Source: Erythrocercus mccallii
Taxonomy: Eukaryota > Chordata > Aves > Passeriformes > Dicruridae
Length of the DNA: 64,000 nucleotides
NCBI GenBank assembly: GCA_013397435.1
Contig: VZRG01002366.1
Location: forward strand, 42,026 to 106,025
Direction of reading: 5' to 3'
Made by a program: the position numbers and the translations under genes
Part shown: positions 1 to 13,359 of the stretch, piece after piece
Numbering within the stretch: position 1 is the stretch's first letter
Layout of the letters: each line of letters opens with the position of its first letter
The notes under the pieces: generated by a model
Told to the model about the DNA's origin: nothing
The model's database searches: none
What the model saw: the letters and a program-made list of their open reading frames with translations, nothing else

Positions 1-1274
1 AGAAGAAAACAGAACAAGAAAGGAAACATAGCCTCTGCATGGCAAGTGTCGAGCCTCCACAGCTTAAAAAAGCAACTAGTACAAACCTTTTTTAAAAAGC
101 ATAATGCATTATTAGGTTAATCATTCCATTAATCATATCAATCATATTCAGAAGTGTAGCTTGCTTTTCAGCCCTTTAATGCTGATGTTAGGTAGTTAGA
201 TAGTAGACCTTCCTGTGAAGTTCAACATGCATCTACTAAATTTAACAAAATCTTCACCCCAAGTGACTTGTTTTCACCTGAAAATGTCCATCTTCTTTTT
301 TGAGTAGTATCTCTCTGGCTTTCTGCATGTCAGTGTTAAATGTCTCTCTCTAACAAAGATGATGGTTACTGCAGATGTAATATCCTTATATATTTCAAAG
401 ATTGGTAGTTTACATCCATTAAGTAATAAGTATTTTTATAAACTTGCTGCAAATTATATATATGTATAGTCACAGATCCACAATGTTTTTGGAACATACT
501 CTGTGTTAAGAAAGACTTGTTTTGATTTGGTTTAAATAATTGTAACTCAGTTCATTTAAAATTCCATTAAATGTTATAGATACTGCAGCCACATATGGTA
601 GCCATGCCCTTCTTACAACTAGATAATCCTGATATTGGTTTGCAACACACTGCAGACCAGGAAGAAGAGAAGAAAGGTTTTGACCTTTCCTTTAATACTC
701 AAAGATAGTCCCCCAAAACTCACAGAAACGCTTCTGCACAGCTCTTAATCATTGTTCTGCAGAACATATCCTCAGCAGGTAAGGCAAGGAAAAGTTTCAG
801 CAAGGAACAAGAATAAAATAGCATAAATAGTAACCGGCCTAACAAAAAAAGTGGGTTTATATTCTCTCCAGGTGAGACTCCATCAGAGTTCAACTGATGC
901 AGAAATAGTACAACTTAAATTGATATCACAGCAGATAGAGTCTCACAGAACTTCAGCTGGGAATTGAACTCTCAGATTCTAAATCCTCTTTTTACTGACT
1001 GTGGATGCCCTAATAATATCTTTAAGAGGAAGAAATGTGCGTTGAAAAGAGTTGAAGGTAAATTGGGGTCAAGATCTAGGATAGAGTAATGTACCTCAAT
1101 GCTGTAACAAGTAGCAAGCTTTTACGTATTCCATTAAAAGGTAATGAAGGCTCCAAAATTGGCAGTTCCATCAGGGAGACATCCCCATGACTTGTCTTGC
1201 GTAAGCAGAGCTGAGTCCTCATGCCAAAAATAGAATAAAATACTCCCATTCTATGAAGTGACAGCAACATAGTT

Positions 1275-1325
1275 GTGGAAATTTTTTTTTCCTTTTTTTT
1301 TGTTTTTTGTTTTTCTGTTTTCCTT
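1275..1325. repeat. T-rich low-complexity tract
   Basis: Runs of T are interrupted by single G or C bases. The open frame through it is only a poly-Phe artefact. Confidence 0.8.
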
Positions 1326-2071
1326 TAGCTTTATTTTAGCTGTGATTTTGTGGCTCTTAATTAAGCAAGACTTTCACAAACTTATAAAGTCTCAGCATGG
1401 CATTAAAAAACAAAATCAATCATATATGCTTGTATGTGTAACAAATTGTTATCACAACCAGATCATTCAGTTCCAACTGTTTTAATTGTGATAATTTTCA
1501 ATTTGGAGGACATCTTATTAAAAATGGACATTAATTGCCTGTGTTCCATCATGATTTTAAAAATTGTGTCTTTTTAAGGACATTAAGGAGTGCTTTTGTT
1601 AGAGGTATGGAAAAACTATCGAAGTAGGGGTTTTTTTTAATATTGTATGATGGTAAATGGTTAGATTAAAAAAAAAAAGAGCCATATTTTTACTGTGTTT
1701 TCATAGCATCATGCCTGAAGATGTATTTTTTATCTCTTGTATTTTGTCATAATACTATTTTTAAACATAAGATGTTAGTCATAAGAAGTCAAGACTTTTG
1801 AAGTAGCAGTAGCCATGACAACCTTCACTCTTGGGGGTGAAGTACAAGGTCTGTCACTGTGTCGCTGGACGTATACTGCATGTGACTGGATGAAATGTTA
1901 CTGTGTATGGTAAAATTATTTATGACTTCATTAAAGACTACTTTTTCTAGGTCATGCAACAAATTAGCCGCAAGCTGCAATTCAGGAAATTAGTTGTCTC
2001 TGCTGTGCTTGTTTCATCAAACAGTAGATAAAGATACTGTTGTGCAAGCAAGGTCTATTAAAAAGGACACG

Positions 2072-2215
2072 TTTTGTGGATTATTCTTTTTATTTCTTTC
2101 TATTTGCAACTTTCTTCTCAAATTCTTCTTACTTTTCTTTGTTTCCTCCCTTTGTTTTTCTTATTTCTTTGTTTTTCTTTTTTTCTGTTTCTGTTTTCTG
2201 CGCTTTATCATCCTT
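2072..2215. repeat. Pyrimidine-rich low-complexity tract
   Basis: About 140 bp are nearly all T and C on the plus strand. The two Phe/Leu-rich open frames across it arise from this composition. Confidence 0.8.
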
Positions 2216-4197
2216 TGAAGTTAGCACTGGTGAATTTGTAAAACAAATAAATAGACTTTTTTTAACTTACTTGGAAGATGCATGTGTTTTTTAACCCCAT
2301 CTGAGTTGTACTGATCTTTAACTGCATAATTCTCACTGCAGTCAGTTGGAATAATTGAGATGTCTTGCAATACCTACCTTTAAGTATTTCAGAATTAAAA
2401 TACAACACGTTTTCTGAAGATGTGTTTTCCCTGAGGACATGTGGGGCTCACAAAGGCAATATTTAGATAAGTGATATTCTCTTGAGCACCATCAGTATTC
2501 AGCAATGCAGTTAGAAATGAGTGAAACTCTGAAGCCCCTGTCGCTAACTGTACTGCAAAAAAAATTTCTGTGGGCAGGCTTTAAGCATTGTACCTAATTG
2601 CAAAGGTGTTTATGATCGCGTACACTTCTCAATTTATAAATACCACATTAAAAGGATATCAGAACTGTATTTAGCAAACATTAAAAAAATTTGATTTTCT
2701 ACAGAGTTTTTATCAAAATAAATTCAAACATTGTTTTTTGGCTCTCAGGTAGTAATTAATATGGTGGGAAATTATGTTATGAAGAATTTAATCTTTGTGC
2801 AGGTTATGGTTTTGTTGTAAGACAATTCTGTACAGATTGCACAGTAGAGCTGAAACAAAGTAAAACCTGTGGGTTTTTTTAATTAATGCTGCCCATCCTA
2901 TGTAGTGAATGAGAAAATGATAATGAAACTACAACTAGTTCGAAAATTGTAAAACTTTGTACATTTAGTGACATTTGCAGAGAGCATATTAGGAGTGAAA
3001 TTAAAGTTACTTAGAAAGTCTAATTGTGTAATTTCTTGTATTTTTTAATGCATCTATAAAACCTTCCTTATCTTTAAAACAATTTTATGCACATGGTTTA
3101 GTTTATGTTTTTATGTCTCTAAAACACAATTACATAGACAGTATTTTAACAGTAAATATAGATACAGTATTTCAGATACAATTTTACATTGCAAATAATT
3201 CATTAGGAATACATTAATTATTAAATAATTATTAAAGATACATTAATTATGGTTACATACTATTATAAACTTACATAATATTATCAATTAAAAATATTTG
3301 TTTAATTTAAAATTTTATAAACATATCAAATTAATACATATCTTCAAGATATGTATTCTTTGATTTGAAATATATGTATCTTAAGACAACTGCTGCATTA
3401 CTTCTCTGAATGTTAAGAAATTTTTACTTTTAGATCAGACAGCTAGAACAAGGCAAACCTAGACTTTTTATGAAGTTGCTTGGGAATGAAATAGGGAAAA
3501 ATTGTATCCAGGCAACAGCATCTTAGATCTTAATAATTTTACAGCATCTTAGATTTTACAGCATCTTACTCAATATTTAAGCCATCTTCTGATCAAAAAA
3601 GAACAACTTACGAAAACTACTTGTTTTGTATGTTGTTCATATGTCTGGATTCCTGGTAAATGTGGGAGTTCCTCCACATTAATACACAGGTAACAAGAAG
3701 TTAACAGTTAATTCACTTGTGCCTGTATTGTTACAGGCATACACATCAAGCTGCACTGACAGCAGTGTAAAGTGAGGTGTTTTGATAGGCAATGACCTCA
3801 CTTAAGTGTAAATATCACATTGGCTTTCAAATGGCAGGAGGAGGTTAATGTAAGAGCTGTCAGTACCAGCTTCTCTTTTGGCCTGGTCAAACTGGTCTCT
3901 GATGCAAAGAATCACAGAAGTGACAATCTTGCTTGTGATCCAGCATCTTCCACTAGAGTTTACTCTTCATTTTTGTTCATTTTTACAAATTAAGAGATAA
4001 ATCTGGTCCCACGAGAGCTCCTGGGATCAGCACAGAATATTCTCATGCACTGCATAGGCCAGTTACATGCTACATGTTTGTATCTCACATGACAGTGTGA
4101 ACAAACTGACTAATCAGATGATAATAGTGGTACATCTGGCATATTGAATTATGTAATAACCCTTCTTTGCTGAACTTTGACATAGTCATGTCAATCT

Positions 4198-4894
4198 TGT
4201 TATAGATGAATCTGTGATATAATTCGTGCTAAGATATTTTATGAGAATATTTTGTTAAAATGTAGAAATAGTCTTTGTATAAAAATCAGTCTTTCCTCTG
4301 AGAAAACTAACAGACACCAAGCACGCTGAAAAGGGGTGGAACTCGCACTCAAATACCAAAGATAAGGAACTATTGTGTCCCAGCTCTGCAATGGCCACTC
4401 CATTCAGCCTGTAGAAGTGTGAACGGCCCTTCCCAACACAGCAGAATCAAAGTACTTGACTTTAATCAGTGGACCATAATCATCCAGGAATCACCTATCA
4501 AGGCTCTTATTTAGCCTAAAATACTGTCCTTTCAGAAACAACAACTGCTTCTGTCTTCAGTTCAGAAACACCCAGATGCATCGAAACTATATTGTTTAAT
4601 TCCAGATGACCTCATATCTACCAAAAGGAGCTGCTTCCCTGCATTGTGCACCTCCACCTCAGGCTACAGAAAACAGTATAAAACCACATCACAGAGGACA
4701 CATTCTCGTGGATACAGGGAGGATGTCCTTTTGACTCTAAATACTGTACCACCAGGCGCCGTGTTCCCGGGCTGGCATCTTGGACTTTGGTTTCGTGGCT
4801 CATTTTTCTATTTTCCAAATTTATCTGAAATTGTAATCAATAAATCCATTTCATTTTTCATAAAAATTGGATTGACAATTTTTCATTTATAACA
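4198..4894 (+). mobile_element. Solo LTR, copy 1, with 4-bp target-site duplication
   Basis: This 697-bp unit begins TGTTATA and ends TATAACA, a 7-bp inverted terminal repeat with the retroviral TG...CA ends. It is flanked by ATCT on both sides (4194-4197 and 4895-4898). A TATAAAA box lies at 4677-4683 and an AATAAA at 4839-4844, the order expected for U3-R-U5 on the plus strand. No internal retroviral sequence adjoins it, so it is a solo LTR left by recombination. A 4-bp duplication fits gammaretrovirus-like (class I) integration. It shares its structure and much sequence with the unit at 5326-6026. Confidence 0.9.
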
Positions 4895-5325
4895 ATCTTT
4901 TCTGGTATGACTTCATACCTTCAAGATGGATCACTGATTTCTGTATTTGCAGAAAATCTTCTCTAAGGTATATACAGTATTTGAGCATGTGGAAGGGGAT
5001 CATGGACTACACTATGTTTACTCTAAAAGGTGATAGTTGAGTTTTTCTTTTGACTTGTGGCAGATGTGACTACTCTGTTCCTTTCTCTTTAGCATTTGTA
5101 CATATCAGAAACTCAGTGATAGCCCATGACTAAATCTATCTGTAATAGAAGGATTGCTCCCAATATTACATTTTGTCAGGACTACCCACTTTCAGTGTGT
5201 TTCTTCTGAAACACTTAGATGGAGTTCTGTATTTATTTTTTTTCATTTACAAGACTGTCCCTTGGATTTGAAGGCAGTCATTTTAAATTTTTTTAACTAT
5301 AAATTCAGCTGAACCACCTTAAAAG
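4895..5325. other. Unique spacer between two solo LTRs
   Basis: These 431 bp of ordinary AT-rich intron separate the two LTR copies (including their target duplications). No gag, pol or env remnant is visible, consistent with two separate insertions. Confidence 0.8.
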
Positions 5326-6026
5326 TGTTATAAGTGAATATATGATGTAATTCGTGCTAGGCTATTTTATAATAATATTTTTTTAAATTGTATAAAATAT
5401 ATCTGTGCAAAGTCCGGCTTTCCTAGGAAAGCTCACATATTACAAGCAGCAGCAGCAGATGGGAGAGGCGTGGCCCATCAGCATCCGAGATAAGGAACAT
5501 TAACACAAACTGGCCAGGCAACCTAGCCTTTTCACTAAGCAGAGAAGTGCTAATGGGCGTCTCAAAAGTCAAGCAATGAGGACACTCAGCTTCAACGGCC
5601 AAGCAATAAGTGTCCAGAAACCAGCTATCAAGGCTATTGTCAAGCCTCAAGTACAGTCTTCATAAAAACAAAAACAGACTCTGCCTGAAACCTGGAAACA
5701 CCCTGGCTCACTTCAAACTACATTGTCCAGTTACAGATGACTTGATCTGCACCAGGAAAAGCTATTTTCTGCATTGTCCACCTCAGCCCCAGGCTATGAA
5801 AAACAGTATAAAACCACACCGCAGAACACATGTCTTTGTGGACGCAGAGACAGTGTCGCTTTGACGCAGACTCTGTGACACCGAGTGCCGATCCCTGGGC
5901 CGGCACTTTTGGGATATTGGGATTCGTTGGCTCATTTTTCTATTATCCAAATTTATCCGAAATTGCAATCAATAAAACCATTTCATTTTTCATTAAATTA
6001 TGATTGGCGATTTTTCATTTATAACA
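5326..6026 (+). mobile_element. Solo LTR, copy 2, with 4-bp target-site duplication
   Basis: This 701-bp unit has the same TGTTATA...TATAACA ends and is flanked by AAAG on both sides (5322-5325 and 6027-6030). TATAAAA lies at 5807-5813 and AATAAA at 5971-5976. It aligns to copy 1 throughout and is noticeably diverged from it. The two have different target duplications, so they are independent insertions and not the two ends of one provirus. Small open frames inside it on both strands are incidental. Confidence 0.9.
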
Positions 6027-6769
6027 AAAGGAACCTGTCTCATGAGCCAAAAAGAACATTAATCTGGACGATAAAATGTGGAAAAGGATAAGTACAGGAA
6101 TATATTCATATCCAATGCTTTGTGATGGTAAAAAGTTCATTATTTCTTGAAAGGAATATGGTAGAGGTTTTTTGTTAGTTAGTTGTTTTCTTAGCTTATA
6201 TTTTTTCTTGTTGTTGTTTTCAGCTAATTTATTGAAATAAAAGGCTCTAACATTTTTCTGAGTATTTATGGATGGCTCAGGAAGCATATTAAACAGCCTA
6301 GAACAATGCTGAGGTACAACAATGGAAAATACATAAATTATATTTACTGACAGGAAGTCAGTGTACTTCTCTGGTAATGATTCTAGCATGATAATGCAAA
6401 GTATCCTGTAGTTCTTAGAGGACAGGGAAAAATTTCTTTTTCTTTTATTTTAACTGTATAGCTGCTTTAGGATACCTCATTTTGTAAGAATTCCTTATTT
6501 TGAAAGTATTTATCTGTATCTTAACTCTTGGGTGAAGTATTTCTTTCAAACTCCACCTCCTTGAATGCTTTTAACAAAGCCACACAGTAAATTTAAAACA
6601 CAAACGATTTATTAATGATCAGGTAATGACTTCTATTTAAAAGCTGGTAAACCTTGTTCATGGCATTTGTGATAATGTTGAATTTGCATGTCTATATAGA
6701 CATAATGCTTTGTGCTGCACATAGCAATCCCATGTTATTTATTCCAAATAATGCAGGGAAAAGAAGGGC

Positions 6770-7210
6770 ATGAAGCTGCTGAATGGTCTGTAGTCCAAGT
6801 CCTGTGAGGAGTGGCTGAGGAAGCTGAGGGTGTTTAGCTTGGAGAAAAGGAGGCTCAGGGAAAACCTTATTGCTTTCTACTACTGCCTGAAAGGAGAATG
6901 TGGTGAGGTGGGGGTTGGCCTCTTCTCCCAGGCAGCCAGTGGCAGGGCAAGAGGAAACAGCCTCGAGTTGCACCAGAAGAGGTTTAGATTGGATATTAGG
7001 AAAAACCTTCTCACAGAAAGGATGATCAGACATTGAAAACGTCTGCCTGGGTTGAATAACCATCCCCAGAAGTGTTCAAAAATTATGTGGATGTGGCACT
7101 TCAGGGCATGGCTTAGTGGTGGACTTGGCATGACTGGGTTAACTGGTTTGAACTTGATGGTGATATTTCACATCTTTTCCAACCTAATTGAATCCATGAT
7201 TCTAAGACTA
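6770..7210 (+). mobile_element. CR1 LINE, 3' end fragment
   Basis: A conceptual translation reads [20 protein letters not shown] and, further on, GLFSQA and FRLDIRKNLLTERMIRH. This is the conserved C-terminus of the CR1 ORF2 protein after the reverse transcriptase. It is followed by the short CR1 3'UTR and ends in a tail containing CATGATTCTA. It is 5'-truncated, as most CR1 copies are. Stop codons interrupt the frame, so it is dead. Confidence 0.88.
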
Positions 7211-8651
7211 CCCTTAAAAAAATGCTTTAGTAGTAATTTACCTAAGACCATGGGAAATTGTTGATAAAATAAGGCTGCCCAAAACTCAAAATTGACTTCT
7301 GGTTATCTGTGTCTGCTTTCTCAATGTTTTGAAGGCATGAAGCAACTGTCCTTGGACAATGTTTGCTTCAGAGACTCCCAATGCCCACCTACCCTCTCTG
7401 CTTCATATCTGCATGAACAGCATTGCACTGCACTGCGTAGGAGACACACATCACATGAGATTCAGGCCTGGTGGATTAATTCTCAACCTCAATGGGCCAC
7501 ATGCTGGGTTTGCAATGTGTAAAGAATTGTAAAACTCTAGAGCAAGAGCTGTCACAGCTTACTGGATTCTATATGTTTTTTCAGATAACCTATTTCCTTG
7601 GGACATGTATGACCCCTATGAAACCATGCAAAGTTGTGAGGGACGTGTGGGACCTTCATCACTGATAATATCACAAGACAGTGATTTCATCTTAAAGATA
7701 GTTCAAAACTAAGCAGAAGAGAGAGAACAGACCTGACTTGCTGTTCCTGGTGAGGAGCTGATGAGGTGTATTTTGTATAACTGGAGCTTGTGGAAATCCC
7801 TCTGAGCCTTGCAAATACTGAATTGCAGTAGCAAAGCTGAGAAGTAGCAGACTGTCAAATCATTGTCTCAGGACACTGCCAGATAGGCACCACAGCTTGA
7901 AAGCATTCTGCAATTGATTAAAGTACTCTTCTCAGTGCTATGCTAAAGGGCTATGAGAAAGCAGATACTTCCTGTGGAAAGCAAAGCAGACTTTGAAACC
8001 TCTTTAGGGCTCAGAATTCATCATCTAAGTTAGAAAATTTTTATAAGGTGAGAACAAGGCCTGAAAATTTATTGAAGCAAGAATCTGTTTGATTTGAAGA
8101 AAAGGTGATTTAAGACTAAAAGTCTATACTATAAAGAAACAAACAAAGATTTGTCTGTCTCAGCTTTTATGTCATCACAGTCACAGTGGGTCTCTGTAAG
8201 CAGAATACATTCTGTATATAATGTGATCATACTTATTTCTCTTTTTCAGAGTGGCAGAAACAAACTTGGATTATATTTCTGATTTTGTACTTCAGTAAAA
8301 CACAAAGGTTTTAATTCTTACACTGCTACAGAAGCAATATTAAATTATGGTATGTACAGGAAAAAATTATGGAAAATTGTTCTGATAAGTTGAATTGAAG
8401 CTTACGTGTTTGAAGAAATTACTTCAGGAAAGCTGTGTTAAGGGATGATTTTGTGTTCTCTAAAATGGATGTAAAACAAACCAATTAATGTACCCAAGGA
8501 TGACATATGATCTGTAAATATGTTATTATATGAGTTATTAAGGTAATTAAATGACCTGTCTCAAGGTGCTAAAATAACTCAGTACTGGTAATGAGGTTAA
8601 CAGAGTTTGACCTAGAAGTAAGCTGTTTGTGACATGAATTTGTTTTGCATG

Positions 8652-9215
8652 TGTCTCAGTTTTGGGAGACAGGTATCTGCCAGCAAAAGCTGGAGTTTTT
8701 CTTGAAATGGAGAATGTAACCCCCCCTCCCTCCAAATTATTATAATTTTGCAATTAAGGGCTTTCGGGCAAAGCTTTGAAAATAGGGATAGCAGTTCTTT
8801 ACTGGGAATATTAAAAAATACAAATGTAGTAGCACAGAAAGACAAGCAAACAAACAAACAAGAAATCCTAGAAAACCCCTGACAGAGTCAGGGACGTGAC
8901 CTGACACCCTGTTGGTCAGGGTGTTAGAGGCAGTCCAGATGAATCCTCCTGGAGTAACAGATGCGGTTCTGTGGAGTAGAGATGATCCTGTAGAGAAGTC
9001 CAGTGGTGGAGAAATGGGTCCCGTCTTCCTCTGGAGAAATCCAGTGGAGAAACAGGATGACTGGTGTTCCTCAGTGTCCCTTTATCTAAGTAGGAAACTT
9101 GGGGCAGCCCACCACTGGGTGGAGCATCTCACAATGGGATGATGTCATGTCGTGTCATTGGTGAGCCTTAATGGCCCATTATCAGACAAGGGCACCATTT
9201 TTAAAATTATGTTCC
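8652..9215 (-). mobile_element. Avian endogenous-retrovirus LTR, minus strand
   Basis: Read on the minus strand, this contains a promoter-proximal block around 9060-9150 that matches the block at 32690-32720. Next comes a block ending CAGGGTGTCA...CTCTGTCAG near 8880-8930, then a TAAAGAACTG poly(A)-like region, and a U5 with AATTATAATAATTTGGAGGG near 8730-8750. The minus-strand end reads GAGACA at 8652. I recognise this combination from LTRs common in songbird genomes (from memory). No internal gene region adjoins, so it is solo. The far boundary near 9215 is approximate and I found no target duplication. Confidence 0.75.
8845..8864. repeat. (CAAA)n microsatellite inside LTR
   Basis: This is a short run of CAAA units within the U5 part of the minus-strand LTR. 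Confidence 0.7.
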
Positions 9216-12200
9216 CTCTGGGCCAGTTTCATAAACTGAAAATGTTTGCTAATGACTCGACATTTTGCGGATTTTGTTTTTTGGGTTTTTTTTAAAATTC
9301 AGCAATATTGTATATAGATCCAAGGTTTCTCTGCTATGCAAAGAGAGAGAGAATATGCTGGAAGCATATTCTAATCTTTTGTTTACACTGCAGAATTCAA
9401 AATATATTGTTCACTTTTGCATTTTTTCATGTAGACCTCCTTACATTTTTACCGATTGATACCACTGCCCTTTGCTGAGTTAATTCGTATGAGAGCCAGC
9501 ATTTGCTAGACTTATTCTAACAACTGGACAAATAATTATCATTAAAGCTAATATGATTTAGGAAAAGTAATCTAACTGTATATTTAGTTGCAGAAATAAA
9601 TAAACAAGTTTTTAACCTTAATATTTATAAATGAAACTGAAGCAATTCGGCTTTGAGTAAAAAAATGCCATTAGATGCTTCAGAATTGGAACAGAATGCC
9701 AGTATGAGAAAATTGTGGTGTTGGTATATGTGGTGTGTGTAGGCACTGCATCATTTTGTTACAAAGGTATCTTTTAACCTGTCAGTAGATGAAGGGAATG
9801 TTTATTGTTGCACTCACTTTCCTCTCAATTTTTTGGATCAGTGTAGCAAGGTGGAACAACAATGTTTATTTTCTGAACTGAAACGCTATGGGCTTGTAAA
9901 CTGATGCAGTTTGCAGGCGCTTTCTGCAGGACAAGTAATGGTAAGGCCAGTTATATAGGTGATGCTTTGGAGTTATTAGTGAGTCAGTTTTTTTGGGACA
10001 TTGATATGATACAAAGTTTCATGCTAGCATACTCTGAAAATACTCCAAAAACTATAGTAGAGTTGTGAGGTTTCAGGTATGTAATGGAGAAAAATCTGGG
10101 GAAGGTTTTATGGTCTAATAACTCTGGGTTGGCATTTTTTCAGTTCTACTTGTGTACTGCATGCTGTGCTTTATTTGTGAGGAAACATGTATAGTCTAGT
10201 GAGCAGCTGTTGAGCTAGTATAAGTTAGCCTGCTAGTTTACTGCTCATCACAATAAATACAAAAACCTATCAAGGATAAGGAAAAGATCAGAGGAATAAT
10301 GACAGGCTCAGGAATCCTTCTAACCTACTGCAAATTACACTGAATCAGGGACTTGTCATCATAAAATATAAAATGTAAAATAAATACCATCAGAGGGGGA
10401 ATGTTGAATCATTATACTTAGTGCAAAATCTAAAATGATTTAAAGAAAAAAATACCTCACCTCACTAGCTAATTGGGGTACATTCCCCTTGTGGTTTGAA
10501 CTGACTTCAGAGAAATCCTTTGCTTGGACAACTCTTGCACAACTTAGTTTGTTCCAGTCTATGTTCCTTCAAAAGGTAACACTTGTTTCTTTGACCTGGA
10601 GACTTTCCATGCACTGCATGTATAATTACTCCTCTTGTGGGAAGTCTCTGAAAACAATTAAAATGTGTTGCTAAAACAATTGCTAACTGCTTAGATGAAG
10701 GTAAGAGGGCAGATGTTGAGGTACTCTTTCAGTGCACAGTCTTGAAAAATTGTTTTTATTGCCAGAAGCATGTCTTCCACCGTGAGAAGAAACACAACAA
10801 AATATTTATATAGTGAAAAAGAGCTAGATAAATTTCATTTCATACTCAAAAGGAAAAATGTTTTATGTAGTGGTTTATTTGAATATACTTCTGATGCAGC
10901 TACAGGGATTACTTTGGTAACTTCTCTGTGCAAAAGTCCTAACATTAGTACTGCAGAAAGACATTGTTACAATGACAAACATCTTTTCTTGCTGTTATTC
11001 AGCCAACTGGTGCAAATGGACATTAATCTGAAGCAGAAACAAAGTTGAATCCATTCAGAATATTGAATATTTCCTTGGGATATAATCCTTGCCCAGTAGC
11101 ATTAGATACTGCTCAGAAAAAAATGGTGTGAGTTAGTGTGGGTCTGAGGAAAAATAATAATTTCAAATTTGGTTTAAGTGGGTGCTGTGAGAGAGAAAGA
11201 CTTCTGTTAAGAGCATTACAAAACATTTTAATACAGTATTTTTTCCTTTTAGATGCAAGTTAAAAAATAGAAATAATTGTTGTTTCTCCAATGTGTACTC
11301 TGTTGTATGTGACTACTGTAATAGCACAAAAAGATCCTGATCTCCATAGTTGGTAGATTCTGATCCTAGAGACCGGGAATTTTTTTAATAATAAACCCCC
11401 TTATTCATGACTCTCTGTCAGCACATACCTTTCCCATTTATTTTCTACTTAGTAGAATTATTTTAATTCCACTGATGCCTCTCTGGATACCTTAAGTCAG
11501 TCACAAATGAAAACTGGAGTGTGGAGCATGTGAGAGATTGAACTCTGCTGCTCTCCCATGCTTTTGTAGTTGTTGTGTTAGCTCCTGAAAATATGAGCAA
11601 CACATTCTTCTGCAGGCAGGTGTGACTGGTGCCATGTCCTTGGTGCTGCAGGTTTCAGGCCAGGCTGCTTGGAGAAATTGCTGTCTGTCTCTAGCTGAAT
11701 TCCAGCCAATCCTTCCTCACTACCCAAAGCATTTTGATGCCTGTTACAAAGGTGGATTTAGCTTCTTACTGAAGTATGAGTTGGAGTATAGACTTTCACT
11801 TTATAAAGAGAGGTGCAATTCACATCAAAAAGATTATCTTTGAAATGAAAGTACTTAAAATTCTCTCACCTGTCCAGTTAAACTCTGTCCACAGAGTCTA
11901 GATAACTATACATAATTTCTTAATCTAGCAGAGATTTTGCTTGTATTGTCTCCCTACCTAAAAAACACCAGCTGTCATTTTCTATACTCTCTGGGACCTT
12001 CCTTCTTCATGTTCAATCCACCTGGACTGGTATTTTTTATGCTGGTGAATAGAAGCTGCACAGCTCCATGCTTACATTGCAGTTTCAGCTATCCTTTTCC
12101 ATTTTAGATTTGTGTAGCTGAAAATTCCCTGCATGCTCTGGCATTTCTTTTGCTTCATGTCAGTTGTTTTATTCTTGCACCCAGCAATTTCTTGGCAGTT

Positions 12201-13359
12201 TTCTGTGTCTACATTGGTTTAATTTTCTTGGTTTGCTTGTTCTAATTTTCATCATTTGTTTGATACTAGATACTTTTCTTTGTATGTCTTTTTGGATATT
12301 GTTTTTATTGCCTTTACAGTTCTGTTCTATGTAGGTTTTTGCTATCTTTCGTTTCATAAGTAAGAAAAGGTAAAATTTTAGGTTGCATTTCCTAGAAACA
12401 ATATTATTGGTGACTTTACTGATGGTTCAAGATTTTTTGAATGACATTATTAGGTTTGAAAAGCGTTATAGAACCATCCTTGAACCTAGCTTGAGACACT
12501 GTGTATGTCTTTAATCATCTGTTACAGAATGACATTTAAGCATCTACTGCTGGTTTTAATTTTTTTTTTTATAGCTACTCTATGAAAAGTCTTTACATGG
12601 GGCTTACAAAGTTTGGAAAAACCTGTGAGATTAGATGTTAGCAGTGTGGTGAACTTCAGATGAATCAGTGGCACATCCAGGAGTTAGAATACCCACCACC
12701 ATCTGTAATGAGGAAAGAGCTGTGTCCTGATTATGAGAAAAGGCTAAAAGATAATAGTCTTTGCATTGTAGCTCCACCAAAGTTTGTATAGCTGGTGATA
12801 AGCTAAAGCTTTAGCTGAAGCTAAACTGTGTACAGAGATATAATCTACAATTTTTCAGGTGAAGGATTAGCTTTGCCCATGTACAAACACAGCATCTTGC
12901 AAAAGAAAGCTGGAGCATGGTTCCTCCTAAATAGTCTTTAGACATAAAGACTTTTAACATGTCTCTAATATTTACATCAGACAATAACAAAATATGATCT
13001 GTGTCTTCAAAATAATGAATAGACATCTCCACATTATGGTTGTACTGTCTAAGAAAATAGGATCTCCTCATCATCTTGAATATCAAAGAATACTTACAAG
13101 GTCTCCCTGTTGCTAATAGTAACGGGCAAAATTGACAACAGTCATTACAGACTGTACATCCTTATTATGCAATTTAAAGTTCAATGAACACAGGGTTATT
13201 TTGAGGAACTGACTGTAATAGAGATTCCTGGTAATGGTGCCCCTAAAAAGAGGGAGGAAGGAAGGAAGGTGTCTTAGGGAGTCAGGTACTACAGTCCTGA
13301 AGAATGTGAATCAGGTAAGAAGTAAAGTGCCCTGAACTTAAGAAATGCAGACTTCAGTT

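Noticed and set aside
1994..2294. Hydrophobic small open frames
   Set aside because: They are the translation of a pyrimidine-rich tract in intron 1 and have no support as genes.
4198..6026. A single small provirus with two LTRs
   Set aside because: The two LTRs have different target-site duplications (ATCT and AAAG), and the spacer holds no retroviral genes.
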